A DNA stretch of 64,000 nucleotides from Paraspadella gotoi. Its lineage: Eukaryota; Chaetognatha. This document shows, piece after piece, positions 26,475 to 39,474 of this stretch (positions are counted from its first letter, which is position 1; every line of letters starts with the position of its first letter). The notes below the pieces were generated by a model. It did no database searches and had not been told where the DNA came from. It worked only from the letters and a program-made list of their open reading frames with translations. The translations under genes were made by a program, and so were the position numbers. The stretch lies in assembly GCA_051294375.1 (NCBI GenBank), contig CM119267.1:9387709-9451708 (forward strand). Direction: 5' to 3'.

Positions 26475-26706
26475 TGAAGAGATAGTAATTATTATTATGT
26501 GTTAATGACAGAACCGTTCAATATAAGCAGTCCCTGAGCTTCGGATCAGGCTGTAACACCGAGTTACAGGCGGGTTAAGCGCCCCGTCCCTCTTAACTGC
26601 CAGACGACCACCGGGCTAGAACCCCGGATCTTTGGGTTGGGAGGCGAATGACTTGCCTCCGGCACCAATGGCCGCTGATGAACGGTTGGTGGATTTTAGT
26701 CCACCA
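26475..26706 (-). repeat. tRNA-like short interspersed repeat, left copy
   Basis: About 230 nt. On the minus strand it contains a tRNA T-arm-like hairpin (CCGGG GTTCTAG CCCGG) with B-box-like GGTTCTAGCCC at about 26611-26627, preceded by GCCGGAGGCAAG and CGCCTCCCAACC. This resembles a degenerate tRNA with an unrelated tail. A second copy is at 29214-29437. The copies differ mainly by single-base indels. Confidence 0.6.
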
Positions 26707-26890
26707 TACATCCCCCCCTCCCGTAGGGAGAAGTCTGTTGCGTCTCTTCAGTGAATTGTTGTTGTTGGTGGAAAGTTCGTCACCAAGTTGAGGCATGTCG
26801 CCTGATGTGTAAGGGGCAGAAAGTGCATCGCCAGGTTGAGGCATGTCGCCTGAAAGTGTTGTTGTTGCTGTTGTTAGTGTATCAAGGATG
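26707..26890. other. Short duplicated segment beside the left tRNA-like repeat
   Basis: Two copies of a unit containing CCA(A/G)GTTGAGGCATGTCGCCTGA (near 26771 and 26830), with GTTGTTGTTG runs around them. On minus this would read repeats of SGDMPQ(P/L)GD, in frame with the tRNA-like repeat. I cannot tell whether it was ever coding. Confidence 0.4.
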
Positions 26891-26975
26891 GATTCGATTT
26901 TTAAAAACGTTTACACAAGTGATCACACACATATATACTTTAATTTAAAACACTTTTATTCGATTTGAAATTCTC

Positions 26976-29067
26976 AACATGAGAGATCCCGGTCGATTTT
27001 ATCTGGCTCCTAAATTATGCAAAATTAGCTTAAGATCGAAGTTGTCAGATAACGATGACGCTCTTATTCGCGTAATTTTAAACATTTTTATTATTGTAAT
27101 ATTATAAATAATTAAATATTAAAGTTTTTAGATATATGTTTATTAAAATATAAATAGTTTATAGTATTTATACTAATATAAATAAGATAAAATGGCATTT
27201 AAACGAAGAGCTCGAATGCTTTTCCTACCAAATGAGGAAATTCGAACAGATTTTTTTGCATAAAATATAAAATTAACTATTTTGCTTTGCTTAAAATCCT
27301 TATTACATAAAATAAACTTTTATAAATGTATAATTCGATCGTTTAATTTACCGTTATATGTGCTTTAATAAATAGGTAAATCCGAGAAAACATGATAACT
27401 AAGATAAAAATAACCAATAAAAGTAAAATATTAAATAAAAAATAATAATATTAAATATATCAAAAATATAATTAAACAATAATTAATAAATAATGTAAAA
27501 TAATAGTATTATAATTATAATAATTTTTTTTTCTTTTAAAACAGGAAATTTTACATTTTTAGAGCACAAGCTTGGAAAGCAGGGCAATTTTAGTGATTAG
27601 TCTAATCTTACTCCATGTACTCATAATAACCACTTTTACATTAAACTGATAATCATAATAATTGAAAAATATTTTTTCTCTTCAACTAAACAAAAATTTA
27701 AAAAAGTCTAAAAATTAAAAGCTAAAAACTGAAAGTTAAAAGTCAATCAATTCGATAAATTCTCAGTATATACATATAGATAAGTGAAAAGGATCCATTC
27801 AATATCAGAATCAATGATTTAAGTTTATATGTTTGAATGATCAGTAGAAAATTAAATTACTGTCTAATAAACGTTACTAAATTTGAATAGTAAATATTTT
27901 GTAACTATTATAAATAAAAGTATTTCATTCAAAGTAAACAGAGAACACTTGAGAAGGAAACTTAACTTCCAAGATTTTAAAGAATTGCTTTGTTTTTATA
28001 TGTTTTTAAATCAAAACTCGTATATGTAGATAGTCCAAACGTGTCAATTAATTATAAAATTAATCAAAGCTTGTCTGTAAACATTGATAGATGGCTTTAT
28101 TAATTCTTCAATCAACAATATTGAAAAGTCAATAAACAAATTTTGATTAAAAACTCAAAAAACAATATGATAATATTTTAATTGTTAACAAAAACGATGA
28201 AAACTATGAATTAGTCCGAAAATATGCATTTTTTATGTAAAAAAATTATGGCCTTATTGTTAACCATTAAAAAGTTATTATTTCGTCTGTAATGTGGTAT
28301 TCCTTTCGTTTCATTGTGTTTTGGTGTTTAGCGTCTGTAAATCAGACAACAAAAATAGACGAAATAATACAATTACTAAAAACTCAAAAAAACATCCGAG
28401 ATAATTTTTTATAATTGGAAAAAAAGGTTGCCTATGGATGCTCAAACCCTCATACATTCTGAAATTATTAAAAATGAAACTATAGTACATAGGAAAAGGG
28501 CTTTTTATAATTGTAATATAATAATAGTTTAGAGAAGAGGGGATAAAATTGTAATCAAATCATATCCGTTAAAGCATTTGTTTATGTATAAACTTTGTCA
28601 TTGTTAAAAAAATATAATTTCTTTTCATAAATATTAATATTATATTTATTATTATTTATCATTTGACTATATAAGATTGGATTTTATATTAATTTTTCTT
28701 CAAAAATAAGTTCAGACTGAATTTCAGTAAAGCAAAACAAAAAATAGCGATTAATTTCTAAACTGTTTTCCTATAAAAACAGAAAAAAACTATTAAAAAT
28801 TACAACCTGCAGCTACTAAAAACTAATAAAATTATTAAGAATTATGAAATTATTAATAAAACATAGAAAATATCATTAATAAGACTATGTTATTAAAAAA
28901 AATAAAACTCATCGTCCAGATTTCACAAGGAAAAGATGCTTTTTATGAAAAATTCGCAAATATCCGCCAGGTTCGCTAGTATCGTTTGTTCTTTTTAGAC
29001 CGGCTTGACCGTCTTTAACATGAAAAAGATACGAAATGACGTATTCGATCTCGGGATCTCTCATGTT
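26976..29067. mobile_element. AT-rich block bounded by perfect 16-bp inverted repeats
   Basis: AACATGAGAGATCCCG at 26976-26991 is exactly inverted at 29052-29067. The 2.1 kb between is very AT-rich, has almost no microsatellites and no open frame of useful length. This looks like a non-autonomous DNA element or decayed transposon. I see no clear target duplication at the 16-bp ends. Confidence 0.4.
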
Positions 29068-29213
29068 CGATGCATTAAAGTTAAATATTTTTATACGAAA
29101 TTAATTTATTTATTCGTCTGATTAAGTGTGCGAACGTTTTTAATGAAACTCGATGTCTTGTATATTTCAACTTTTGGGACTACTGTTGTGTTCGAAGTCG
29201 GGCTCACCAATGA

Positions 29214-29437
29214 AGAGATAGTATTTTATTATGTGGTTAATGAAGAACGTTCAATATAAGCAGTCCCTGAGCTTCGGATCAGCTGTACACGAGTTACAGG
29301 CGGTTAACGCGCCCGTCCCTCTTAAACTGCCAGACGACCACGGGCTAGAACCCGGATCTTTGGGTTGGGAGGCGAATGACTTGCCTCCGGCACAATGGCC
29401 GCTGATGAACGGTTGGTGGATTTTAGTCCACCATACT
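29214..29437 (-). repeat. tRNA-like short interspersed repeat, right copy
   Basis: Direct repeat of 26475-26706, including upstream GAAGAGATAGTA and TTCAATATAAGCAGTCCCTG and the B-box-like word. Homology ends at CCACCATAC on the right. Several one-base deletions relative to the left copy fall at doubled bases. Confidence 0.6.
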
Positions 29438-30870
29438 ATGCATTTAAATATAGGTTTCAGTTAAAAAATAATGAGGAGGACAGGAGCCTAAAGAGCGTTT
29501 AATTTTGGCGTTCAATGATCATTAATCAATTGGTCATTGCCAGGGGTCATAAAAAAACCAATTTCAGTTTATTGTATATGTAAGTACCTCTTATTTATTT
29601 ATTATTTAATCGAGCCTTATTTTCAAATCGTAACGTATGAAGACCTATAGATCTTTGACATATCCGTCTTTTTTTCTTACTTTCAAGTTCATTTTTATTT
29701 TTAGCCTACCGCGAGAAGTTACGCTCTCTGACCGGAAATACGTCCATCTCTTTGTAAAATTCCGAATTTCAAAATACTTTTTATTCAGTACTGACTTGAA
29801 CGTTGACCAATGCCGACGGCAGAAATGCTGAGTTTCTAATTCTATTCCATTGTTTCTGGTCAGACTTAAAAGCAAAACAAACAAATAAAAAAAAGTCCGT
29901 TGTCGTCTCTCCGAGCAGTTTCACACTTTCTATCTTTTATCTTAAATCTTTTCTCACTTTTTTTCCGGGTTTTTAAAAAAACAAAAAAAAACTCGAGCTT
30001 TCAAAAGAAACTCACTTGTAAATCGCTATCATTTTAACGAAATATGTCTGAAAATAATCTCAGTCGTAATGTTTAAATATTTTTTTTTTACAAAGTTTAT
30101 TTTACAAGTAATCAAATCAAATGATAAAATTTAACAAAAGAATCTGTTGTGGCTTAACTCTCTAACAACGACAAGACTAACAATACGAAAATTAATTGAA
30201 AGAACGGGGTAATATCGTGTTTTTTTTTATTTATTGTTAATATTATGACACTTATTCGTAATATCCTTTTCAAGAAGAAGAAATTTACGCAAAAAAAAAA
30301 CAAAAACAATTTCACCAAGACTGCAAGATTCTTAGTGCACTAAAAATCTGTCTGGGCGCAAAAATGAATCTTGTTTTTCCCCCTTGTTTCCTCAGATTGG
30401 GACAATTCGAAGAAAAAAAAAATTGCTAGGGTCAAAAACAATTAATTGGATCGTCAAAATCTCTTCAAAATGCAACTCGCTACAGGTTGTAATGTATTGT
30501 AATGTATTGTTTAAAGGATTGCTTTTTAATTATTTCATCTTCGTTTGTCAATATTATTCCTGACATTTTTATTTCCTTTTCCTTCCCGTAAATATCTATC
30601 TCCGATAGATGGCAAGAGGTGTCGTTCTTGGAGAGAACCAAGTCCCGTCTTAAGAAGTTTTCAATGACCCAGTCGTCGTCGCTCTCATCGTCGCCATCGT
30701 CGTCTCCGTCGGATGGAATGTCGTCTTGGCAGAGATGGTGTTCCGGTTTCAGAATCGCGCCGAACTTCGGTAAGTCTCAACCGAATCTCTCCAACATTTT
30801 TTTCTCTCTCTCGATTCTGGTCTTTTTGTTTTTTTTTCCCCTTCATTTTTCCGAGACTGGGGTCGCCTTC
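29438..30870. other. Spacer, possible upstream exon of the histidine-rich gene
   Basis: AT-rich with poly-A/T runs. At 30609-30769 a Ser-rich open segment (QSSSLSSSPSSSPSDG) starts after CCGATAG and ends at a good donor, TTCG|GTAAGT. Its phase does not lead into the histidine-rich frame, so it may be a 5' untranslated exon or belong to another transcript. Confidence 0.3.
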
Positions 30871-32977
30871 ATGCGTCGCCGAAAAATCGGCGTCGTGGGC
30901 GCCAACCGCGTCGATGCTCTGCTCCACCCAAGGCCGAACGTCGGGCGTCAGATCGCGTGGATTTGTGCCGTTTTGACGGCGACCCTCGCAGATTTTCGCT
31001 GCGAGGCCAAGGTGAGGCGTCGCTTTATTATATTATTTCTACCAAATTAACTTAAAATGTAGCTAGTAGATATCACATTTATAAAATTAACGGTCATGAA
31101 AGACTCCTTATTTAAAAATCGTGAATTCTAGTTTAATGATAAATCAGGCTTTCGTTAAAAATCCCGAAAACTGGGCTCCCCAACGTGTTCGGCCGCCAAG
31201 GGATCGACCGAGTCATGGTTTACTATTTTTCAATTCATTTTAATGTCATATTTTCACCGGGATTTTTAAACTTTGGCGGGAAATCACCGGTTTGATTTAT
31301 TTTGAAAGAAAAAGCGGTTCTTCTTTTTCTTTATTAAAAAAAGAACAACTAAAAACTTTAAAAAGTAAAAACTTGAAAAAGATTCATTGCGAAAAATCTT
31401 TTTTAAAAATATTACAATCGTACATAATGAATATTTAAATAAAGTATCATAAAAAAAAAATTTTATTCACCGCAAGACTACAACTCATGACTTGATTTTT
31501 TTCCTGCTGAGTTAAATTGAACCTTCGAACTTCGTCGACGTTACTGTCATCGTCGTCGTCGTCGTCGATCTTTCGGGAAACAATGATTTTTTTTTCCGAC
31601 GTAACGGACAGCAACGTCAATCGTGAAAAGGGAGCTGTTAGGATTGAAGGGTCCAGACTGCTGTCTGTAAAAGAAAAAAAAATGACAAAAAAAAATACTT
31701 GAGTCAGATAAAACAACTCGCCGATTTTACGGGACCTGTGATCACTCTGATGTCATAACGACAACCCACTGAAAGGCGTGGTTGTTGATTAATTCAAGTT
31801 TCAAGGTTCACAAACCGAGCGAATAATAAGTTTTAGAGGATTCTGACTTGTGCGTGGATTGAACTCAGAATGCTTGCTAAACACAAGTTGTGCTTGTGAC
31901 GATGTTGCGGATGAATTAAAAGTTGACTCTTTCGTCTTTGGTCTCTTTTCTCTTTCAAGTTTCCCTTTAATTTTTTTTAATGGAAAAGATAAAAAAAGAC
32001 TTTTTCAAACGTTTATTTGTTGTCTTCGCTCAGAATGTGTGAGAAGCGCAGGTGAATGGCTGCGATTGCCAACTTTATTGTATCCTCACTAAATCGTGTT
32101 TTTTTTTTCCTTCAGCTCAAAGACCAAAATTTGTCGTCTTTCCATCGTCGCCCCGAATTCCATTACAATTCCGGCGTCGAATTCTCGGCGCCGCCTTTCA
32201 AAACCGACGCCAGCGCCGAAACCCAATCTCCGGCGCCGCCCGTTTTGTCCCGGCGTCGTCGTCAATTCGGCGCCTGGAATTACGGATACGGGTTTCCGAT
32301 TCTGTGGCACGACTTTGAGGAGCATCACCATCACAGTCACGTTCACGATTTGCATTTGCATCACAGAAAGGTGGGGGATGTTGTTGCAGACTGCCGCGCC
32401 TTTATGATCTCTACTTTAGAAGATTTGAGCGTTTACTGTAATTCATGCAAGTCATTCATGAAGTTGTTAGTGCTTTAAAGGAAACGATCTTTTTCATCAA
32501 TTTATGCTACAAAATTCTCCTGAAAAAGTCTTTCAACTTTACGTTTACCTTATCTGATAATCTCAACAGAATAATTGTATTCACCAGATAATGTACAACT
32601 AATTAATCGATGAATTAAGTTATTAATAATTCTTTTATATTTAGGTCCACAAAACTCATCATCGTCATCATTATCATAAGGAGGAAACTTACTCCAGAGA
32701 GGAGGACGTTACTGATCACAAAAAAAAGGACCTTAATTCCTACGAGCATTTCTTTCATTTTCATCGTCACAAGAGCGAACCTTATCACAAGAGTTACCCC
32801 TATCATAAGGTTCACAAAAGTCACAAAAGTCACAAAAGTGAAAAGTCCACAAAGAAGAACAAGTCCAAAATCCTAAAAAAAGGTTCAGAAAATTGTTATT
32901 TTTTATTCTTTTTGTTTAATTTTGAAAGAAAATCTACTTGTTTTTCAGATTTGGAATACTACAAGAAAATGTTGTGA
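30871..32977 (+). CDS. Secreted histidine-rich protein
   Basis: Four exons: 30871-31011, 32116-32370, 32645-32882 and 32949-32977, all GT-AG and in phase, 220 residues. The start is the ATG at 30871. The N-terminus has a hydrophobic stretch (IAWICAVLTATLADFRCEA, about residues 28-46), which could be a signal peptide with a long basic lead. From exon 2 on, about 28 of 173 residues are His, in clusters (EEHHHHSHVHDLHLHHRK, VHKTHHRHHYHK, YPYHKVHKSHKSHKS), mixed with Lys, Tyr and Ser. The C-terminus is Lys-rich and ends YYKKML. Such composition suggests binding of Zn, Cu or heme, or a structural matrix, but no domain is recognised and function is open. An upstream in-frame extension to 30856 after an acceptor is possible. 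Confidence 0.6.
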
Positions 32978-33163
32978 AACCGAGCCAGACTGAGGCTGAA
33001 GGAAGTCGACCAATGGAAGCTCACTATTTGTTAGACGGTAAAAATGAGAAGTGAGAAAATCAAATTTTCAAACGAAAATAGAGCTATGGACGTAGGTCGG
33101 CGAAATTACCATCAGTGGCTCAGTCGCCCTCTATCGAGTCATTGGGAGAAACAAAAGGGTCCA

Positions 33164-33846
33164 TCAGGACGACTTCGTTGTCGTTCTCGATGATGCGCCG
33201 CGTTTAAAGCCGAAAAACGGAAGACGTGAAGCGCTGATTTGGGTCCAGTTCTAGATCTCTTTGACCTCGACACTGTTATGATAACGACACATTTATCACT
33301 ATTTTGATTACTATTAAAACGTTCCTGACAAAGTGCGTTTTTGACGATAAAATTAAAAAGGCCGTAATGTAATTTAGTACAGTCTATAGTTAGATTGGAA
33401 GCTAAAGAAAGGATCTTGTTTTGATGGGAGATAATTCATCAACAGAGAGTCAGTCCGAATTATGAAAGTCGAGTGCCAAAACCAAAATGTCGACAATTTC
33501 GTTTTCGACGCCAATTCATCATCGCATTCACCAATTTCTTATCACTTAAATTATTATTTAAAAAAGTTTTAGCTAGTTACAAAACTTGTTAAAATTATAT
33601 ACTGTTATAAACTTGATGATGATAATGTTATGAGAGTGCTATGATATGATAGTAACATTTAATAGTATATTGTACTAGGGTTATCTTTAATTTTTAAAAA
33701 AAAGTTGTCTTCAGGGTATTTTTTTCCTTAGATTTGAATTAATGATACATCACCGATGGGCTCATTGGCAGAGGCATAGCCAAATATGTGAGAAACTCAC
33801 TCATCTCGGAACTCCGTAATATCCAAGTCAAAATCCTCGCCATGGG
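33164..33846 (-). CDS. Candidate last two exons of an unknown minus-strand gene
   Basis: Exon 33846-33801 sits between TTTCAG and GTGAGT and reads HGEDFDLDITEFRD plus two bases. Exon 33233-33164, after AAATCAG, takes one base and reads ASRLPFFGFKRGASSRTTT to a stop, so the phases agree. They may continue the exon at 34553-34371, but that one leaves phase 0 where phase 1 is needed. Family not recognised. Convergent with the histidine-rich gene. Confidence 0.35.
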
Positions 33847-34183
33847 CTGAAATTTAAAATAAAAAAAGAAAACCTAAAAAAAAAAGAAAGAAAAATGGAG
33901 AGGATTTTTTGGGCTCTTCTCTCATCTACCCCTCATCTCATCGCTGAGAGATAAACTGAAATGATAAGTCGAATCAAGTAGCAGACCCATCTTCTATTTT
34001 TTCGTTTCCTTCTTTTTTCATTTTTTGCGACAAGAGCTTGAATGTGCAGAATTTAAATGCAGATCTGGCGATGTTTAAATGTTTGCCGAAAATTCATGAT
34101 GTTTAAAGAATAGTAATATCGGAGCGAAAGGGGAAATTTTTTTCAACCGTCGCTGGTCGCTGTTCTTGACGTCAAATTGTTTT

Positions 34184-34204
34184 CAAAGATTGATTGATTG
34201 ATTA

Positions 34205-34243
<39 letters not shown>
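34184..34243 (+). repeat. GATT tetranucleotide repeat
   Basis: About fourteen GATT units with one variant; a short tract in an intron or spacer. Confidence 0.9.
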
Positions 34244-34247
<4 letters not shown>

Positions 34248-34370
34248 ATGGACGTGACGATTGGAATACGAGACTTTTACCACTATTTTGGTACAGATTC
34301 TCAGTAAACCCCTAAACAACTTTACTATGTCCCTAATGATTAAATGACAAATACTAGTTTTCTTTCTTAC

Positions 34371-34553
34371 ATCGTCATTTTCGTCTTTTGCCGATTTGGC
34401 CGGATTCTCACCGGCGCTCTCGATCTGCCGATCTCCTTTCCGGCGCCGCTCTGTCAAACCTCGGTCAACCAATAGTACCGTTCCGGAAATCTTGTCACCG
34501 GCACGGCAATTTTTTTCTTGTATCCACCGGAGTAACCGTGGATAATTTGTCAT
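34371..34553 (-). CDS. Candidate first coding exon, unknown protein
   Basis: Starts with ATG (MTNYPRLLRWIQEKN) after an in-frame stop, then CRAGDKISGTVLLVDRG and a charged tail to KDENDD, ending at GAT|GTAAGA. It spans 61 codons in phase 0. It looks like real coding sequence but has no recognised relative. Confidence 0.4.
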
Positions 34554-36267
34554 GATCGGTTAACTGATTCTTTTTGGAATGAGAACCAGACAAAAGCAAT
34601 GCCAAATACTGTTCAGTGAACACTGTTCAGTCAGAAACCTATATCATTTTCTGCGCAGGAATCAGGCGAAGGCTTAATATTTAATAGATACGAAGGGTCT
34701 TCATGAACGAATAAAAAAAAAAAAGATAGAGCTGCGTTAACTTATATTTTATAGACACGGAAGGAATGAGAACTTAATGCGCGAGATCGTATCTAGTTTA
34801 ATTTTGAGAATGACCTTGGCGAATCACGAGCCTTCCTTCCCACCTTGAAACGGTCCTTCCCCATATATATAAAAAAACGGTCCTTCCTTTCCTCCCTCTT
34901 CTTTTTTTCTCTTCTTTCTTTTCTCTCTTTTCCTTTTTCTCTCGTTTTTTCTTTCTTTCCGCAGACGCCGTTCCTCGTTTTGATTATAAATCTTCTTAAC
35001 AACGAATTAGTTCGATCCAGGTCTGTAACCCTCTTACCGTTTCTCAACGCGCCATTAGATTTCGCTATCTTAAAAAAAAAATTTTGGAACAAACCGTCTG
35101 AATCAATCCGACCTCATATTTTTCAAGGTCAAACCATTGGTCTTCCTTTTCAATACTTTTCTTTACATTTTTTAGCTGTTATATGTTGGTGAGTCTATTA
35201 ATCAATGCTATAGTCGTCTTATCTCAACTGGGCGAATATCTATCAATCTATCTTCACTCCCTCCGAACATCACCTGTCTGAAAAACTCCAGCATAATGAT
35301 TCCGTTTTCGTGACTTTAGAAACAGAATTACCCGGCTGTAGTAAAAATTACATTGAAATATCGTCTCTCACGCTACTTTATGTTTCTGAATCTGAGGGTT
35401 TTTTTTTTTCAAGACTTCGACTTTACTGAAAAGTTTTAACAATATTTTCTCGGCTAAAGGGACACTCCTAAAAAAAAGTATTTTTTTAATTTCAATTATC
35501 TCATGTCTACGATTAATTTTTCTTAAGAAAACAACTTGTAATAAAGCACTAAAACAAGTTTCTCTACAGTTAAAATTACTAACTTCCAACCTCGCAAAGC
35601 CTACCAATTTTTTCCCCTTATCACTTACCCACAACATTCTTCCCCCCCTCCACTTTCTCCACCCCCCTTCCCCCCCCCCAATCCCGCCTTCAGCCAACCC
35701 CACTCTTCGTGCGGAGAATCAGTCGAACGCTCTCGATGGTGCAGACGCTTTTTTTTTTTATTTAATGCCGTCGAGGCAGTTGAGTCGAGAGAGAGAAGAG
35801 CCTCGACTTTCCCTTCTTACCTTTCGCTCCCTTCAGCCCCTGCCCCACCCCTGCCCCAAAGCCCATCCACCTCACCCACCGACCCAGACAATTCGTTCCC
35901 TCCCTTCCTTCTCAGCTTTCGCTCTCCTCGTCAGGTAAAATTCGCGTTCGTTTGTATAATTTATAAATTTATAAATACGAACTTAATTCAAGGTTTGAAA
36001 AAGTTTTTTTTTTTTTTTTTAAATCAAAATAGGATATCTCTCTCTTTTTTTTCCCCATCCGCCCCCCCCCCCAGAAAAAAAAAGTCACGCTCATCCGGGT
36101 TCGGTTATCCAATACCTACGGCTTAAATATAGTTTGGCTTTGGCTGTTTGGCTTGGCTACCGGCTTGATAACATCAATTATTCGTTACCGGTTAATTGAG
36201 TTGATAATCGGAATTCTGCCTTTTTTTTATTTTTCTCGTTCACTTCAGATTTTTTTTTTCTCTCTCT

Positions 36268-36347
<80 letters not shown>

Positions 36348-36718
36348 GTCTCTACCTAACAATCTTTCTCTTCTGTCCCTTTGATTCACTGTTGATGGGC
36401 GAAAAACAATAAATTTCTGTATACAAACATGAAAAAGTAGTAGTTTATGTGCTCCTTTCTGACTATTAAATGAGTTATAAAATTTGGCTCGGGCTGAAGC
36501 AGATAAAAAAAGAACGAATAAAAAACAAAAACAAAACTAATTACGAAAACACATGTCAAAGAAAACGATTGAAAAGTTCAAGCTGAGGCGTAATAAAGGT
36601 GTAATGACAAAATTACTTTTCCAAAACGACGGAGAAGAAAATAAACGAAGAATATATATATATATAAATATATAAATAATAAATAAGAATAAATAAATAA
36701 ACAATAAAAAATAAAAAA

Positions 36719-36750
<32 letters not shown>

Positions 36751-37601
36751 AATATAATTAATTAGTAAATAAATAAGAAACAACTATTTCTTAAGTAAAC
36801 ATAGATCAGGAATGAAGAAAAAGCTCGAAATTTTTAAAGTACGTCACTCTTAAAATATTCATAGAATCAGTTCACCTCGAAAACGAGGAAAAGACGAGCG
36901 ATTGGTGAAAGTCACGGATATAAAATATCGACTTTCAGCAACACGCCTTTTCGAAGGAAACTCTTGAGAATTTTTTTAATCTCTATCACATGAAAACAAA
37001 AGATTTAGAAATGATTTTTTTTCATTAAAAATCAACCCAATGATTATTAGTATAACAAAACAAATAGTTTTATTAATTATTTATTGTTATTTGTTAATTG
37101 CAATATAAAAAGAAGATATAATAACTGCTAATAACTGATAACTGATAATAAGCGATTAATAATCAGCAACCCTCCGGGACTTCACTAGCATTCAAAATTG
37201 ATACATCAGCAACAAAGAAAATTATTTTTTTTAAAAAGTAGTATAAATTCGTGCAAAATATTACACGTGTACTGAGCGAAATTGAGCACAACAAACATTT
37301 TTTTTTAAAGTCTAGAGCGAAATACGAAACCGAAACCATCAGAGCAATGAGGAAAGCATTTCACTGCGCTCGCAACATGATCCCCCCTTTTCGAATGTCA
37401 CGTTCGAGTGGAGAACCGATCCACTTGGCGCGCCCACGACGACGTCTCGATCGAAAACGCGGCGTCGTCAAGTCGTGATCGGAGGTCTCGGGTTGGGTTC
37501 AGATCGTGAGTCAAAGTAATACCGATAATCGTAGCGACGGACAAGCAAGAGTTAACTTTGAAATGTAATAGTGAATCGCTTAAAACGAAGAATGTTGTCG
37601 A
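34554..37601. other. Spacer without firm genes
   Basis: Contains poly-pyrimidine stretches (34860-34960, 35630-35700), poly-T and poly-C runs, a CT microsatellite (36260-36344) and an ATAA/AAATA array (about 36653-36752). Short open frames here follow base composition. I see no supported exon. Confidence 0.6.
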
Positions 37602-39403
37602 CTAACGCGCGAGACTTGATGGGGTTCCGAAACCCTTTTCAAGGCGTTGGCGGAGGAAAATAACGCTGTTCATATGGAAAATGGCGAGTGAGTCGCAATC
37701 GATGGAGAAGACATCCATCGGTGCCGTGATGTAAACGATGGGTTGTTCCTGGGACGCCGGAAAAGATGGAACGGATTTTTCCACTGCGACAAAAGATTCG
37801 TAATCCGTAGCAGCGTCCCGATTGGTGTGCGGATCGGTTGCTGAAAAAGACGCTTCGCCTTTTTCAAATTCTCTCAAAGTTTTAAAAGAGGTAGTTTTGG
37901 TTCTTTCGTCTTCCCCCGCTAGAGGGGAGCGAGGCGGGACGGGAAGACGCGAAAGGCCGATGCCGCCGTGGTCGAATCTCTGAAAGCTGACGTTTGTTTT
38001 GAACCACTTAACGCGACCCGGACTCGTGTACGTTAGACATGACAAATACGAGGCCACGGGGTATCTGGAATGAAGGTCGAATGAAGGCGCGGGGAGGTTT
38101 TAAGGGATAAAACTTTTGATATGAAGGATACGAACCGAAATGGCGTCACGAATATAGTTTCCTGATGAGACGCGAGTCGCGATTCATCGTCAATATTCAA
38201 TCGTGTGACGAATCTACGCTTCGTTGAATTCGGATAGAGAACAACTGAAAGGATAGAGTAAAGGCGAAAAACAGTTTTAGAAAAGGTATCTTCGTCCCTT
38301 CCCTTTCCTTTCTATTTTGTTCCTTTTTCAAGCAACCTTCGTTTCTGGTCAAGGAATTGACAAAATATTCAGCAAAATATTTCTATTCTTGAAAGTTAGG
38401 TTCAAATCGAACAGGTTTTTCCAAAGGAATGGACAATTCTTTAAAAAAAACATTTACAAGAGTATAGAATTGTAAAAGTTAAAATGATTTACTGACATTT
38501 AAAATGAAATACGGTAATACGTAAATACGACGTAATAAACAATATGTACACTGAACAGAGCATAAATCTAAACTAAACATTAGTGGCTCTTTAGACGTTG
38601 CCCATCGTCGTCGTCGCCATCCTCTCCACGAGTTCATCGAGATCCTTCACTTGTCCGACGTTGAGATGCGACGCCCCTTCCGCCTCCAGCGCCTCCTTTA
38701 GTCTTTCGCGTCCCCGAAGCAGCGAATCCACGTCGAAGCCGGCGGCGGGCGCTATCCCGCGCAGACGAACCTGCGGTGCCGAGTAGCGACGACAAAAGTC
38801 ATAATATAATATAATATAATATAATATAATATAATATCTTTGAATTATAGTTTTATTCGTGATTGTTTTTCTAATACTTTCACTTCAAGACAAAAACAAC
38901 AACAACAACAACGCCACGAACCCAAAAAATCTCTTCATAAGCCTCAATTCTTAATTGCCTTTATCAGCAGCCTCTAGAGCAACATCAACTTTCCCGCTGC
39001 AAAACCTTCAACTCGTTCTCCTTCCTCATGGCCGAGAAGATGGATAGCACGCGGCCGACGGCGCGGACCTTCTCAAGCATTCCGTCTCGCTTGCTGGGCC
39101 GGGTTCCTGTTGGCGAAACCGGAATTGGTAGGAACCGGGAGTCATTTTCCTCGTCCTCGCGATATTCCGGCAAAATGGCGTCCAGCATCTCCGTGACCTT
39201 CTCGCTGACGAAGGGGAGGGACCAAGTGAAGACGTCCAGAAAGTCCGGAAGCCAATAGGGATGCGGCGAGGCGGTGAAACGACGGATGTTCATAGTCTCT
39301 CGATCGTATTCAAAATGGCCGCCTTTTCAGGCATAGATCATAGAAAGAGCGAGAGAGATGGGAAGGCAGGAAGGGAGAGAAGAGAAAGAGAAAGAGAGAA
39401 GAG

Positions 39404-39474
<71 letters not shown>

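Noticed and set aside
26475-29437. LTR retrotransposon
   Set aside because: The direct repeats lack TG...CA ends, primer-binding site and any pol-like coding between them; the tRNA-like reading fits better.
31447-31716. Minus-strand ORF with a signal-like N-terminus and Asp run
   Set aside because: The Asp run is a TCG microsatellite read backwards, and the ORF lies within an intron of the histidine-rich gene.
34143-34370. Extension of the candidate exon through Asn-Gln-Ser-Ile repeats
   Set aside because: This part is the GATT microsatellite read on minus; the exon ends earlier at GTAAGA.
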